64,000 bases of DNA from Ottelia alismoides (Eukaryota > Streptophyta > Magnoliopsida > Alismatales > Hydrocharitaceae): contig JAZKJV010002954.1 in assembly GCA_037367405.1 (NCBI GenBank), forward strand, positions 1-64,000, read 5' to 3'. A program made the position numbers and the translations under genes. Below the pieces are notes generated by a model. The model saw nothing but the letters and a program-made list of their open reading frames with translations, was not told where the DNA came from and made no database searches. Shown here piece by piece: positions 1-10,625 of the stretch (its first letter is position 1; the number at the start of each line of letters is the position of its first letter).

Positions 1-197
1 CGAGTTTGTCCGCCGTGGGACCGGCGGGTGCCGTCAGTCGTACGGACAGTGAGCAACATCGCTGTCAGCATGAGATAACGTTCCTGAAATTTGAGGATCG
101 GTATGTTCGCCCATCGTTGTCGGCGACCACGAGCCATTGGCTATGGTCCCCCATTTTGGGAACGATGAGATTCCGGATGATTCCATGGAGAACGAAA

Positions 198-224
198 CAC
201 GCCGCATCAAGGTGATGCGGCGTG
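198..224 (-). terminator. Intrinsic terminator hairpin downstream of the chemoreceptor gene
   Basis: A perfect 12-bp stem, CACGCCGCATCA paired with TGATGCGGCGTG, has a 3-nt loop. It lies about 40 bp past the chemoreceptor stop codon. Read on the minus strand it is followed by a short T-rich stretch (TTTCGTT). Placement at the end of a five-gene minus-strand operon supports a terminator. Confidence 0.75.
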
Positions 225-264
225 CGGTTGACGTCAAGTCGTTGTGAGAAATCACATCAACGCT

Positions 265-3200
265 TTAGAACTCCGTGAAGCCGTCTTGGGCCTCGCTCGA
301 ACCTGAGAGCAAATCGAGTTCATGCAGACCCCCACGACCATTCGACTTCGCCGCGGCCATCTTCTTCGCCTTGTGCGGTTTCGCGGTCGGCGTGGACTTA
401 TGAGCCGGCACACCTCGTGTCATCTGCTGCCGGTTTTCGTCGTCAGAGAGCTTGAAGCGTTTCACGAGATCCCGCAACTGAGCCGCCTGGTCCGTGAGTG
501 CCTGGGCCGTCGCGGACATCTCTTCGGTCTGGGAGGCGTTACGCTGCGTGACCGTATCCATCTGCGTCACCGCTTTGTTCACCTGCTCGATGCCCGTGGT
601 TTGTTCGCGAGACGCCGCGGCAATCTCGGTCACGATGTCGGTCACGCGCTTCACCGAGGTGACAATCTCGTGCAGCGTTGCCCCAGACTTGTTGACCAAG
701 TCGGTGCCCGCATCCACTTTCTTCACTGAATCCTGAATCAACGCCTTGATCTCTTTCGCCGCCGATGCACTGCGTTGAGCCAAGTTGCGAACCTCCGCGG
801 CGACGACGGCAAATCCTCGGCCTTGCTCGCCCGCCCGTGCCGCTTCCACGGCGGCGTTCAGCGCGAGCAGGTTCGTTTGGAAGGCGATTTCGTCGATCGC
901 GGTGATGATGTCTGCGATCTTCTTCGACGACTGATTGATCGCCTCCATCGCGCTGACAGCCTGACCAACGACATTGCCACCTTTCTCGGCGACATCGGCG
1001 CGATCCGCTCGCAGTTGCCGTGCTTGCTGGGCAGAATCGGAATTCTGCTTCACAGTCGCGGTAATCTCCTCAAGTGTGCTGGCCGTCTCTTCGAGGCTCG
1101 ATGCCTGCTCCTGGGCACCGCTGGAAATCTCCTCAGAAGCGGAGGCCAGTTGATTGGATGCATCCGCGAGTTGCTCCGACACTTCGCGAACACCTTCGAG
1201 CGTCGTGCGAACCGACATAATTGCTTTGTTGAGCGAGTTTGCCATCTGCCCGACAGCGTCGGTGCCGAGGTCAGGAACCTGTTGCGTGAAGTCACCGGCC
1301 GCGATCGCACTCACAGCGACCTGGATGCTAGCGACCTTGTGCCGGAGTTCCTCTGCAGCCACTTTCTCTTTCTCAGCCAACTCCTTGATGTGTTTTTCCA
1401 TCGCCAGACGTTCAGTGATGACCGACCAAGTGACCATCGATCCGAGATGGTTGCGGTTTTGATCGAAGACCGGACTCACGTTCAATTCCAGCGTTTCCGG
1501 TCCAAGCGGAATCTGGGCTGTGTGGGGCAGATTTTTGTGGTCGTTGAGCATTCGCCGCTGGTGCTCAGGTCGCTTGTGGAAGATGTCGATCGACTGCCCA
1601 ACGAGAGTATCCGCCTTGATTGGAATATACTGCTCATATTTGCGTAGGGTGTCGCGACTCGCTCCGTTCGCGTACCGAATCGTGTGCTCGCGATCGGCAA
1701 ACATCACGTTGAACGGAGCGGAATCCAACATCGACTTGGTACGTGCGGCTTCGAGTTCGTACTTCTTCGCCGCCGTGATGTCGCTGGCAAATTTGACGAT
1801 CTTGACGATCTTCCCAGTAACGTCGGGAATGGGGTTGTAAGACGCCCGAATCCAAACCTCTTTGCCACCTTTGCCAAATCGCTGGAAATCCGCGATCCAC
1901 GCCTCGCCACGGTTGAGTTTTAACCAGAATTCACGATACTCAGGCGAATTCGTGAAGGTTGGGTCGACGAACATACTGTGCTTGCGGCCTTTGATCTCGC
2001 TGAGGGTGTAACCCATTGTTGATAGGAAATGCTCGTTCGCACTGAGGATTGTTCCGTCACAATCGAACTCGATCACCGCTTGCGATTTGCCAATCGCTTC
2101 CATTTGGGCATTGAGTTCCATCTGCATGCTTTTCGTCGCCGTAATGTCTGACTGAATGGCAACGAACTTGCTAATTTGCCCTTTGGCATCAAAAACCGGG
2201 TTGATCGCAAGGGCAATCCAATATGCGTTACCTTTTTTACCGTAGTTATAGATTTCAGTAACCACGGATTCATTGCGCGCGAGCTTCTCGCGGATCATGC
2301 GACGGGTTGCTTGATCAGTGAGCGGCCCTTGGAGAAGTTCACCCGGCTTTTTGCCTTTGATATCGTCGAATGTGTAGCCCGTGAGTTTGGTGAAGCCCGG
2401 GTTGACGTACTCGGTTCGTCCACTGGCGTCGGTAATGATCACCGAGTTATCCGTGTTATTCGCCACGAGGGAGAGGAAATTCGCCAACTCTGCCATTTTC
2501 ACCCGCTCTGTCACGTCAGTCGCAAATTTCACGACTTTGTACGGCTTACCGTTCATGTCGAGGATCGGGTTGTACGAAGCTTGAATCCAGACTTCCTTGC
2601 CACCCTTTCCAAGCCGTTTGAATTCCTGCGCAACGTACTCCCCACGATTCAATTTCGCCCAGAACTCACGATACTCGTTGCTCGTTGCAAAACTCGGATC
2701 GACAAACATGCTATGGTGATTCCCACGCACATCAGACAGTTGGTAGCCAAGAGTGTGGAGGAAATTCTCATTCGCATTGAGAATCGTCCCATCCATCTTG
2801 AATTCAATCGTGGCTTGAGATTTTGAAATAGCCGCGAGTTGGCCTTCCATGTCATTGGTTTTCACTTTCACGGCAGTGACATCGTTCACATATTTCACAA
2901 TCTTGGTGACTTTGCCCTCAAAGTCGACGATCGGACTATAGCAACCGTGCAACCAAACTTCGCGTCCGCCCTTGGCAATTCGCTTGTAGGATGCGATTTC
3001 AAATTCACCACGGTTCATCCGCTCCCAGAACGCGCGGTATTCCGCACTGTTGGCGTGCTCAGGCTCCACGAACATACGGTGATGTTGGCCTTTGATCTCG
3101 TGCATCGAGTAGCCCATGGTCTTGCAGAAACTCTCATTCGCGCTCAGAACACGGCCGTCAGGGCTGAGCTCAACAAATGCCATACACCGTGAGATGGCTT

Positions 3201-4647
3201 CGAGGCGATTGTTGAACTCAAGTTGTTGAACTTTGACATCCGTAATGTTTGCCTGGACCGAGATGTACTTGACGAGATTCTTGTTATCGTCAAAGATCGG
3301 ATTGATCGCGACCGAGGTCCAGTATGTTTCGCCGCTCTTCTTGTAGTTGAGAATTTCTTCATAGAACGGCTTGCCCGCATCGAGCTTTTGGCGAATGCGC
3401 ATCTTGACCTTGGGATCGGTCATCGGCCCTTGTAGGACGTTACCAGGCTTCTTCCCACGGACCTCAGCGAGACTGAAACCTGTAAGCTTCGTAAACCAGG
3501 GTTGACGTACTCAATCCCACCTTTGGCGTCGGTAATAATCACAGAGTTATCAGTCTCGTTGGCGACGAGTGACAAGAGCGCGGCCTTTTCGCGGAGTTGA
3601 TACTGCTCGGTGATCTCTTTTGCAATCATGACGACTTTGAACGGACGGCCGTTTCGGTCGAGGATCGGGTTATAGGTGGCATCCACCCAAATTTCGCGTC
3701 CCCCCTTCGCAATTCGCTTGGTTTCTACAACTTGGAATTCACCACGATTCAGCCCATTCCAGAAATCCTTGTACTCATGACTGGACGATTGTGAACCTGG
3801 CACGAACAAACTGTGGTGCCGCCCGCTCAACTCGGCGAAAGAGTATCCAGTCATCGCCAGGAACTTGTCATTGGCTTTCAGGAACGTGCCGTCGAGAGCG
3901 AACTCCGCCACTGGTTGCGACCGACTGATCCCATCGACGAGACGAGCATTCTCGGCGGCCAATTCGAGGGCGGCATCCGTTTTACCGGTCACCTTGCGAA
4001 CAATGACCACAGCAAGGGCACCTGCAATCAGAGGGATCACGAAGAGGACCGCAAACATGATTCGTGTGTTCTTCTGAACGATCTCCAAGGCCTCCTTCGA
4101 CTTCGTTTCGTTGTCTGCGGTCATCAAAGTCACCACTTTATCTACCACAGCGCGTTGCAGAGCGTACTTCTCATGGAGTATACCATTGGCCAACTCTTGC
4201 GCCTTCTCAACATCCTTGGCCTTGAGCGCCGGAATGAGTTGGTTCTCGCAGATATCAAAGTAAACAGTCGCCGACTGATTCAAGGGGCCTGTGACAAGAT
4301 CGCGAGCAGGACCATTTGGAAGGGTTTTCAGCCAGTAGGTTTGTCGCTCGTTGTACTCTTTACGCAGTGCGGTGTATTTCTCGATGAACCGAGTCACTTT
4401 AGTGGGGTCACCGACGCCGGCGGTTTCTTGGACAGAAAGATGGGTTTCCACAAGGTACATTGGGGTGGAAGCACATCGGCCATGAGATCTTTGCAGTTGA
4501 TGATCTCGGCATCGATTGGCCGCCAACTTTCACGCGATCAATCGTCGCGCTGCTTAACCACCCAATGACTCCCAGCGCTAGCACGCACAACATGAGCGGA
4601 GATAACAGCTTGTCTCGATCACTCAGACGTTTCAACGAACTGAACAT
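265..4647 (-). CDS. Methyl-accepting chemotaxis protein with seven PAS domains (three frameshifts)
   Basis: This is a transmembrane chemoreceptor that passes sensory input to CheA through CheW. The intact product would be about 1,460 aa. It has TM1 at about residues 14-36, a periplasmic helical sensor, TM2 at about 196-218, seven PAS modules (about 235-1070), a HAMP-like linker and a methyl-accepting signalling domain whose hairpin tip contains [20 protein letters not shown] near residue 1265. No NWETF-type CheR tether is visible at the C-terminus. The ATG at 4647 is preceded by GAGGA. As read, the frame breaks near 4520 (GGCC), 4464 (CCCC on the coding strand) and 3494 (TTT). Adding one base to each run restores [16 protein letters not shown] and [10 protein letters not shown], typical of the family. 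The gene lies 37 bp downstream of cheW and is the last gene of the operon. Identity is secure; the ligand is unknown. Confidence 0.93.
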
Positions 4648-4684
4648 GAGATTCCTCGAAGTAAATGGAGAAAGTGTGTGTGAG

Positions 4685-5170
4685 TTACACCGCGTGTGCG
4701 GGAGTTATGCTGGTATTGCCGACCAGGTGTTCGATGTTTAAGAGCGTGACAAGCCGCTCTCCTATTCGGGCCATTCCCGACATAAAGCTAGCATCAGTCC
4801 CCCCACCAAACTCAAGTGGAGGAACCAAGTCCGTGGGTGTGACATCCAAGACATCGGAGACGGCATCAACAACCAGGCCAACGACGCGTTTGCCAATCGT
4901 CACAACAATGATCACGGTAAAGTGGTCATAGTCGGTCGCACACAGTCCAAGTTTTGTGCGCAAGTCGACAATCGGAATCACCGCTCCCCTCAAGTTCATA
5001 ACGCCTTTAACTTCCGGTGGTGTGTTTGGGAGGGGGGTGATCTTCGAATAGCCTTTGATCTCTTGCACACGCAAAATTTCGAGACCGTACTCTTCGTCTT
5101 TCAGCCGAAACGTGAGGTACTGGCTGTTGCCCGTCACCTCCGAAAGACGGGTCAAGGTAGGATCATTCAT
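4685..5170 (-). CDS. cheW: Chemotaxis coupling protein CheW
   Basis: An adaptor that links chemoreceptor signalling tips to the CheA kinase. The 161-residue product is a single CheW domain: SQYLTFRLKDEEYGLEI near the start, then VKGVMNLRGAVIPIVDLR, the family's core motif, and VVDAVSDVL. The ATG at 5170 is preferred over an in-frame TTG at 5188 because GGAG stands about 8 nt upstream. It lies between cheA and the chemoreceptor on the same strand, so it is probably co-transcribed and dedicated to this receptor. Length is normal for the family and no break is seen. Confidence 0.95.
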   Translation of the reverse strand: MNDPTLTRLSEVTGNSQYLTFRLKDEEYGLEILRVQEIKGYSKITPLPNTPPEVKGVMNLRGAVIPIVDLRTKLGLCATDYDHFTVIIVVTIGKRVVGLVVDAVSDVLDVTPTDLVPPLEFGGGTDASFMSGMARIGERLVTLLNIEHLVGNTSITPAHAV

Positions 5171-5302
5171 GGAAGCACTCCAGTTCAAACGGTGGGGATG
5201 ACACGTTGACCCAACTCATCCACGCACTCCCAACGACTGCCAAACAGGCCTCGGCGAGTACAAGCGTGTACGGAATTTGATCATGGATTTGGGAAAGTAG
5301 TT

Positions 5303-8224
5303 TTAACATTCGAGATTCCTGAGTGCGGGGGTTGCGAGTTGTGGTGCCACTTCGGCATAACCGATTTGACGATGAAGGTCGACCAAACCATGGACATCCA
5401 AAATCAATGCGACACGACCATTCCCCAGGATTGTTGCGCCTGCAAGCCCATCGATCGGCCGATAGTTCGAATCCAAGCTCTTGACGACCGCTTGCATCTG
5501 ACCCAGCAACTCATCGATTAGCAGGGCATATTTGACGCCTTGATCCTCAACAAGGACAAGCAATCCTTGGTGAGGATCCAGTTGGCGGCAGGTCGAGTTC
5601 AAAAGATGATGCAATCGCAGAATAGGGACCGTTTCGCCGCGCACACTCACAAGTTCGGCTTTGCCGGCAACCGTATACAAATCCTGACGGCGTGGCCGGA
5701 ACGACTCCACCACCGACAAGAGTGGAATGATAAAGACCTCCTCGCCCAAGGCGACAAGAAGCCCATCCATGATCGCGAGTGTCAGGGGTAAGCGAATCGT
5801 GAAGGTGGTGCCTTTGCCCAACACCGTGCGGATGTGGATACTACCCTGAAGGAGTTCCACGTTCCGCCGTACCACATCCATCCCCACGCCACGACCCGAG
5901 ACATCCGTGACGGCTTTTGCTGTCGAGAATCCTGGCTCGAAGATCAGTGCATAGATATCGGCTTCAGAGAGTTTTTGATCGTCTTTCACAATTCCTTTTT
6001 CAATTGCCTTCTTGAGAATTCGATCGCGATCCAAGCCCTTTCCGTCGTCGCTTAGCTCGATGAAGACACTCCCACCTTGGTGATAGGCTCGAAGTGTGAC
6101 CTTTCCCTCGACTGGTTTACCCGATAGCACCCGATCCTCGGTTGATTCCAAGCCGTGATCGATTGCGTTGCGTACCATGTGCATGAGTGGATCACCCAAT
6201 TGATCCACAACCGTTTTGTCGAGTTCCGTATCTTCGCCGTGCAGTTCCAGCGAAACGGATTTCTGCATCTTTCGTGACAGATCTCGTACGAGCCGTGCCA
6301 TCTTTTGGAAGATACCCTGCAGTGGTACCATCCGAAGGGAGAGACCCAGTTCTTGGATATCACGTGAGATTTTGCTCAGTTCTGCGAGTGCGTTCGAGTG
6401 CCCGCCAGTCTTGAGTGATAGGACGTTGAACTCTTCTTCGGCCATCGATTGAGCAATAACCAATTCGCCGATGCTGTTGATGAGTTTGTCGAGACGATCT
6501 TTGTCAACCCGTACGGTTTCTTTCTCGCCGCCACTCGTTCGCCGCGACGCCTGCGGAGTATCATTTGCCTGCCCTGGAAGAGGTGGCAGTGCCTTCTCGG
6601 GTACCGGATCAACCAGTGGTGTCGGATCGATAATGGCGCCCGGATTGACGTGCGCCCGTAAATTCCCGATCAGTTGCGGCAGGGTCGGGTCGGTTTCCAA
6701 TTCGCCTGGATTCGCGAGCCAATTTCGCAAATACCCCAACTGGCGCTTGAGAGCATCCGTGCTTGCGAACGTGAGATCGAGAGCTTTCTCGCGAAGTACG
6801 ACCTTACCATCGCGGGCCAAATTCAGCAGATTTTCCGCTTCATGGGCTAGCGTTTTGATCGAGGTTAACCCCAACATGCTGGCGCCACCCTTCAACGTGT
6901 GGTAGCCGCGATACACGGCGTTCAGCGCTTCGGCATCAGTTGGATTCTCGTCGATCGTTAACAAGTGCCTGTCAATGGCTTCTAAATGTTCTTCATTCTC
7001 CGAGCAAAATTCCGCGATCAACTCCGCATTCTCGGACGAGAGTTCAAATTCCGGATCCTCAACAGCACTCGTTGTTGGTGGCTGAATCGGTTTTGGTTCC
7101 GCGGTCGATTTGGGTAATGCCATGAAGTTCGCGGTGACGGCCAACAAGAGATCGTGGGACAACGCCTTGGTCGCGAGGAGAGCGTTCGAGAATGTTGGCG
7201 TCCGTTCCTCTTGAAGCTGCAACAACGTATCTAACTGCGATTGCCTGAGGAGCCGGTAGCTCATCGCTGTTTGACCGAATTTTTGCCCATTCTCCATACG
7301 AGTCAAAGTTTCATAGACTTCGTCAGGGCACATCAACCCGACTTCAATCGCGAGCGCGCCGATCGATGGACGTGAAGCGCGTTGAAAATCCAACGCTCGT
7401 AATGCCTGCTCCGAGGTGATCGATCCGCGCGCAATTAAGTACTTGGAAAATTGAACGATCTCTTCCCAGGTTTCTCGCGGTTTTGTGGGATCGATTCGGA
7501 GATTGGGTTGTGGCGGTTCAACTCGTTCTTGAATCGTGATGGCGATCTGTTCGCTCGCAAAACTAAATAAATCCAACAACGCTGAATCGGATAGTTTTGT
7601 TTCGATTTCACAGTGCCACGCCAAGTAACACTGCTCCGGATTGAGTTCCGGCAATCGTGGTAACTGCGCCGCTTTCAGAGTGACCTTCTCTACGGCAACT
7701 TGCTTCGTAAGATCACGCAATAACGGAATGGGATCGAGTCCGGCTTGGAGTGCGGTTGGTGCGGGGACAATAGTGACCACCACATCTCGCGTCACGTTCT
7801 TGAGTTGACGTCCACTTGATTCTGCGTCCACTGACTGACGATTGTCTTTGGAATGTTCGGCCATCCGAGTGAGAAACTCGGTCGTGTCGGGCAATGATGT
7901 GCCGTTGCGGGCTGCTTTCACCACATTCGCTAAGACATCCCAGCCATCGAGTAACAAGTCAAGAATGTCGACATCTAACGAAACCTGGGGCGATCGCAAT
8001 TGATCGAGGATCGTTTCAAGTCCATGAGTAAATTGGGCAATCTCTGATAATCCGACCGCGTCGGCGGCACCCTTGATCGAGTGTGCCGCACGAAACGCTT
8101 CGCTGATCGCGTCGCGATCGTCCACATCAGTATTCAGTGTTAACAGGGCAGCTTCGAGTGTGGCGAGATGTTCATTCGCTTCGTCAAAGAACGCTTCGCG
8201 ATAGCTGCTTGGGTCGATTTGCAT
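5303..8224 (-). CDS. cheA: Chemotaxis histidine kinase CheA with two Hpt domains
   Basis: A signalling kinase that phosphorylates CheY. The start at 8224 gives 973 aa and places Hpt-1 at the N-terminus (phospho-acceptor His48 in AAHSIKGAAD). A second Hpt (motif YHTLKGGASMLGL) lies near the middle, followed by the dimerisation helix region (VRVDKDRLDKLINSIGELV), the ATPase domain (N-box MHMVRNAIDHGLE, G-box GRGVGMDVVRRNVE) and a C-terminal CheW-like domain. Between the two Hpt domains lies a segment with pairs of the pattern 'LI..GSI..EQAL.AL.FQ' and 'IGALAIEVGLM', reminiscent of MshEN/GspE N-terminal repeats. There is a single uninterrupted frame. An upstream-extended start at 8308 would overlap cheY and is not favoured. 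No clear Shine-Dalgarno sequence is seen at 8224. Confidence 0.94.
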   Translation of the reverse strand: MQIDPSSYREAFFDEANEHLATLEAALLTLNTDVDDRDAISEAFRAAHSIKGAADAVGLSEIAQFTHGLETILDQLRSPQVSLDVDILDLLLDGWDVLANVVKAARNGTSLPDTTEFLTRMAEHSKDNRQSVDAESSGRQLKNVTRDVVVTIVPAPTALQAGLDPIPLLRDLTKQVAVEKVTLKAAQLPRLPELNPEQCYLAWHCEIETKLSDSALLDLFSFASEQIAITIQERVEPPQPNLRIDPTKPRETWEEIVQFSKYLIARGSITSEQALRALDFQRASRPSIGALAIEVGLMCPDEVYETLTRMENGQKFGQTAMSYRLLRQSQLDTLLQLQEERTPTFSNALLATKALSHDLLLAVTANFMALPKSTAEPKPIQPPTTSAVEDPEFELSSENAELIAEFCSENEEHLEAIDRHLLTIDENPTDAEALNAVYRGYHTLKGGASMLGLTSIKTLAHEAENLLNLARDGKVVLREKALDLTFASTDALKRQLGYLRNWLANPGELETDPTLPQLIGNLRAHVNPGAIIDPTPLVDPVPEKALPPLPGQANDTPQASRRTSGGEKETVRVDKDRLDKLINSIGELVIAQSMAEEEFNVLSLKTGGHSNALAELSKISRDIQELGLSLRMVPLQGIFQKMARLVRDLSRKMQKSVSLELHGEDTELDKTVVDQLGDPLMHMVRNAIDHGLESTEDRVLSGKPVEGKVTLRAYHQGGSVFIELSDDGKGLDRDRILKKAIEKGIVKDDQKLSEADIYALIFEPGFSTAKAVTDVSGRGVGMDVVRRNVELLQGSIHIRTVLGKGTTFTIRLPLTLAIMDGLLVALGEEVFIIPLLSVVESFRPRRQDLYTVAGKAELVSVRGETVPILRLHHLLNSTCRQLDPHQGLLVLVEDQGVKYALLIDELLGQMQAVVKSLDSNYRPIDGLAGATILGNGRVALILDVHGLVDLHRQIGYAEVAPQLATPALRNLEC

Positions 8225-8244
8225 AGATCTGTCCACAACACGTA

Positions 8245-8625
8245 TCAGGGAAGAAGCCGATTCACGACTTGAACGAGCCGAGTGGGGTCGAATGGCTTGA
8301 CAATCCAACCCGTTGCACCCGCGGCACGTCCTTCATTCTTGCGGGCATCCTCATGTTCAGTTGTCAGCACCAAAAATGGGATAAAGCGATAATCGGCTTG
8401 GGCACGGATTTTTTGGATGAGTGCAATTCCGTTCATTATTGGCATGTTGAAGTCGGTAATCACCAATTGGACGGTGTGCCGTTCCAGTTGGGCGTAGCCG
8501 TCGGCGCCGTTCCGCCCTTCAACCGTCGCATATCCGGCCTTTTGCAACGTGTCGCGCACCATCGATCGCATCATCGATGAGTCGTCTACAATCAGAACCG
8601 TTCGTGTTTTGGTCGAAGTTCCCAC
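8245..8625 (-). CDS. cheY: CheY-type single-domain response regulator
   Basis: A receiver-only protein of 126 aa that carries the phosphoryl group from CheA. The acidic pair in VLIVDDSSMMR, the phospho-acceptor Asp in VITDFNMPIMNG, the Thr in LVLTTEH and the Lys in WIVKPFDP are all present. The start is a GTG at 8625 with AAGGAG about 9 nt upstream. It lies 20 bp upstream of the cheA start and 12 bp downstream of the STAS gene. Since no output domain is attached, the target may be a motor, or another protein if this organism lacks flagella. Confidence 0.94.
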   Translation of the reverse strand: MGTSTKTRTVLIVDDSSMMRSMVRDTLQKAGYATVEGRNGADGYAQLERHTVQLVITDFNMPIMNGIALIQKIRAQADYRFIPFLVLTTEHEDARKNEGRAAGATGWIVKPFDPTRLVQVVNRLLP

Positions 8626-8637
8626 TGCCGTGACTCC

Positions 8638-8969
8638 TTACCCAACTGCAGGTGCCAAATGGTCCGAGATTAGATGGCCTAATCCAATACGTTGGAAATC
8701 CTGACGGACTTGGCCGTTAATCCCTCGTAGGTCGCAGAGTCGGTGTTGCAGTTCCAATTCGCGACCAAGCCCAATCAACACCTGCACAATCGCCGTATCG
8801 ATAAAGGTTGCGTTCTCACAACAGATGATGACATCGCCTGGTTTTTGAACCAAGTGTAATGCAATTCCTGGAGTTCGCGGACTTGAGCGATGGTCACCGA
8901 ACCTGTGAGTTGCACCATGGTGACCGCATCGTCTGTCTGCGTCACCGCGATCGTTCCGCTTGCACTCAT
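8638..8969 (-). CDS. STAS-domain protein (one frameshift)
   Basis: A small protein of about 110 aa resembling STAS/anti-sigma-antagonist domains. The N-terminal half (SGTIAVTQTDDAVTMVQLTG) and C-terminal half (PGDVIICCENATFIDTAIVQ) lie in different frames. Adding one T to the TT run at about 8863 joins them as VRELQEFALHLVQKPGDV. The usual STAS phospho-site region is occupied by ATFIDTAIVQVL, so the acceptor would be a Thr, not a Ser. As first gene of the chemosensory operon it may modulate the kinase or receptor array. Promoter and RBS are not clear. Confidence 0.72.
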
Positions 8970-9100
8970 TCGGCACGTCAGTTGAAGTTAGGACTCGCGA
9001 CGGATATCATGCCGCAGAATCATAATCGTTGAGAATGAGACGGAATTGCAGGAATGACTTGGCCAAGTGCACCAAGGATCACAAGAGTGGGCGCAAAGCA

Positions 9101-9126
9101 ACACGGAGGGCATTCGCCCTCCGTGT
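9101..9126 (-). terminator. Terminator hairpin after the nucleoside transporter
   Basis: A perfect 11-bp stem, ACACGGAGGGC with GCCCTCCGTGT, encloses a 4-nt loop. It lies 29 bp past the transporter stop codon. The minus-strand sequence after it is moderately T-rich (TTGCTTTG). It separates the transporter from the chemosensory operon on the same strand. Confidence 0.7.
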
Positions 9127-9154
9127 GGAAACGACCGCAACTGAATCACTTAGA

Positions 9155-10538
9155 TCACATCAACACACCAGCGACGGCGGCGTTAATGAGCGTCGCCAGG
9201 AATCCCACGAACAACGCCTTCATCCCCAATCGTGCTAAATCGGCGCGCCGCCCCTCCGCCATCGCCCCAATACCGCCAAGTTGAATGCCAACCGACGCGA
9301 AATTCGCGAACCCTGTCAATGCATAGACGGCCAAGAGTTTCGAGCGCACGGACAAATCCGCGAACGCCGCGCTTTTGGTCAAGGTGACGTAGGCCACGTG
9401 CTCGTTCGCCGCGAGCTTGATGCCGAGCAAACTCCCCACCTTGCTCGCTTCCGCCGGATCCACGCCGATAAGCACCGCCGCTGGCGAGAATATCCAGCCG
9501 AACAGCGTTTCCAGTTTCAATTTGTCCGGCCAAGCTCCCAAACTGGTTGATGGTACACCGAGCCAAAGGAGTGTTGGCTTGAGGCCCCCCAAGAGCGAAT
9601 CGAACAACGCAATGAACGCCAAGAATGCAATCAACATTGCGGCGACATTCAATGCCAATACAAGCCATCTTTCACTCCGCCGGCGGCCGCATCGATCGCG
9701 TTCTCGTGTGTTCGTGGTACAGAAATTGCCGCTGTTCCCATCGTTTCTGGCTGGCCGTCTTCCGGATAGATGAGTTTCGTGAGATACAAACTACACGGAC
9801 ACGCCATAATACAGGTCGTCAGAATCGCGACCGGATCCGCACCATAGCTGATATAAACCGCCATCATACCGCCCAGAATGTGTGCCATGCCACTCGCCAT
9901 CAACGCGAGCAGTTCCGATTGGGTCATCTTGGGTACGAAGGGTTTCACAATAAGGGGCGCTTCGGTTTGACCCATAAAGACGTTCGCCCGAGACCGGATA
10001 GCGTCTCAGCTCCACTGGTGTGCATGAGATACATCATCACACGAGCCATAAACTTGACGAGGAGCTGCAACACTCCGAAGTAATACAGGACGCTAAAAAC
10101 GACGAGACAAAGATGATCGGCGGCAACGCTTTGAAAGCGAACACAAATCCGGATGGACCGTCGACTTTCGCAAGCGAACCGAACACGAACTCGGCGCCAG
10201 TGTCGGAACATTCCACGAGTTTCTTGATTCCGCTACCGACCCACTCGAACGCGAGCCGTACCTGCGGCACATGAATCACGCACCACGCTAAGATAAACTG
10301 TAGGAGGATTCCAGAAATGATCGTGCGGGCGGTTCACGGACTTGAGATCTCGCGAGCAGGCCGCCGCCAGCGTCAGAAACGTAACGATACCCAGAATTGC
10401 TTGACCACGAAGACCAATCGTGCTACTGCCAAACCAGGCGACGATCGTGAGTATTGCGACGACACCCAGAAGACCGAGCCGCATCAGTTTCGGTGACATA
10501 ATTCCGATCCACAGATCATGATTGACGTTATGAAACAA
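9155..10538 (-). pseudogene. NupC-type concentrative nucleoside transporter, frameshifted
   Basis: An inner-membrane CNT-family symporter for nucleosides of about 450 aa. Successive fragments give the N-terminal helices (KLMRLGLLGVVAILTIVAWF), GFVFAFKALPPIIFVSSF, VLYYFGVLQLLVKFMARVM, the CNT signature MGQTEAPLIVKPFV, and a C-terminal domain with NFASVGIQLGGIGAM. At least four frame breaks occur, at about 10345 (GGG), 10097 (A5), 9988 (CCC) and 9657 (AA). Each is resolved by a one-base change in the run, and the joined protein is collinear with the family, so miscalled bases are more likely than decay. The start is uncertain: 10538 (TTG) or the ATG at 10499. It is divergent from the thioredoxin gene. 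Confidence 0.88.
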
Positions 10539-10625
10539 CGTATCGAATCGATTGCAACTGTTCAGCCATAGTTCTGAAACATAGTGGATTGAGTTGACAC
10601 GAACTATTCATTAAGGAGATCATTC

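Noticed and set aside
34..255. 73-codon minus-strand frame at the window start
   Set aside because: It overlaps the terminator hairpin at 198-224 and has no ribosome-binding site or family features.
775..1647. Long open frame of 290 codons on the plus strand
   Set aside because: It is antisense to the methyl-accepting signalling domain of the chemoreceptor, has Arg/Leu/His-biased composition and no recognisable domain. The open frame is a by-product of the coding strand.
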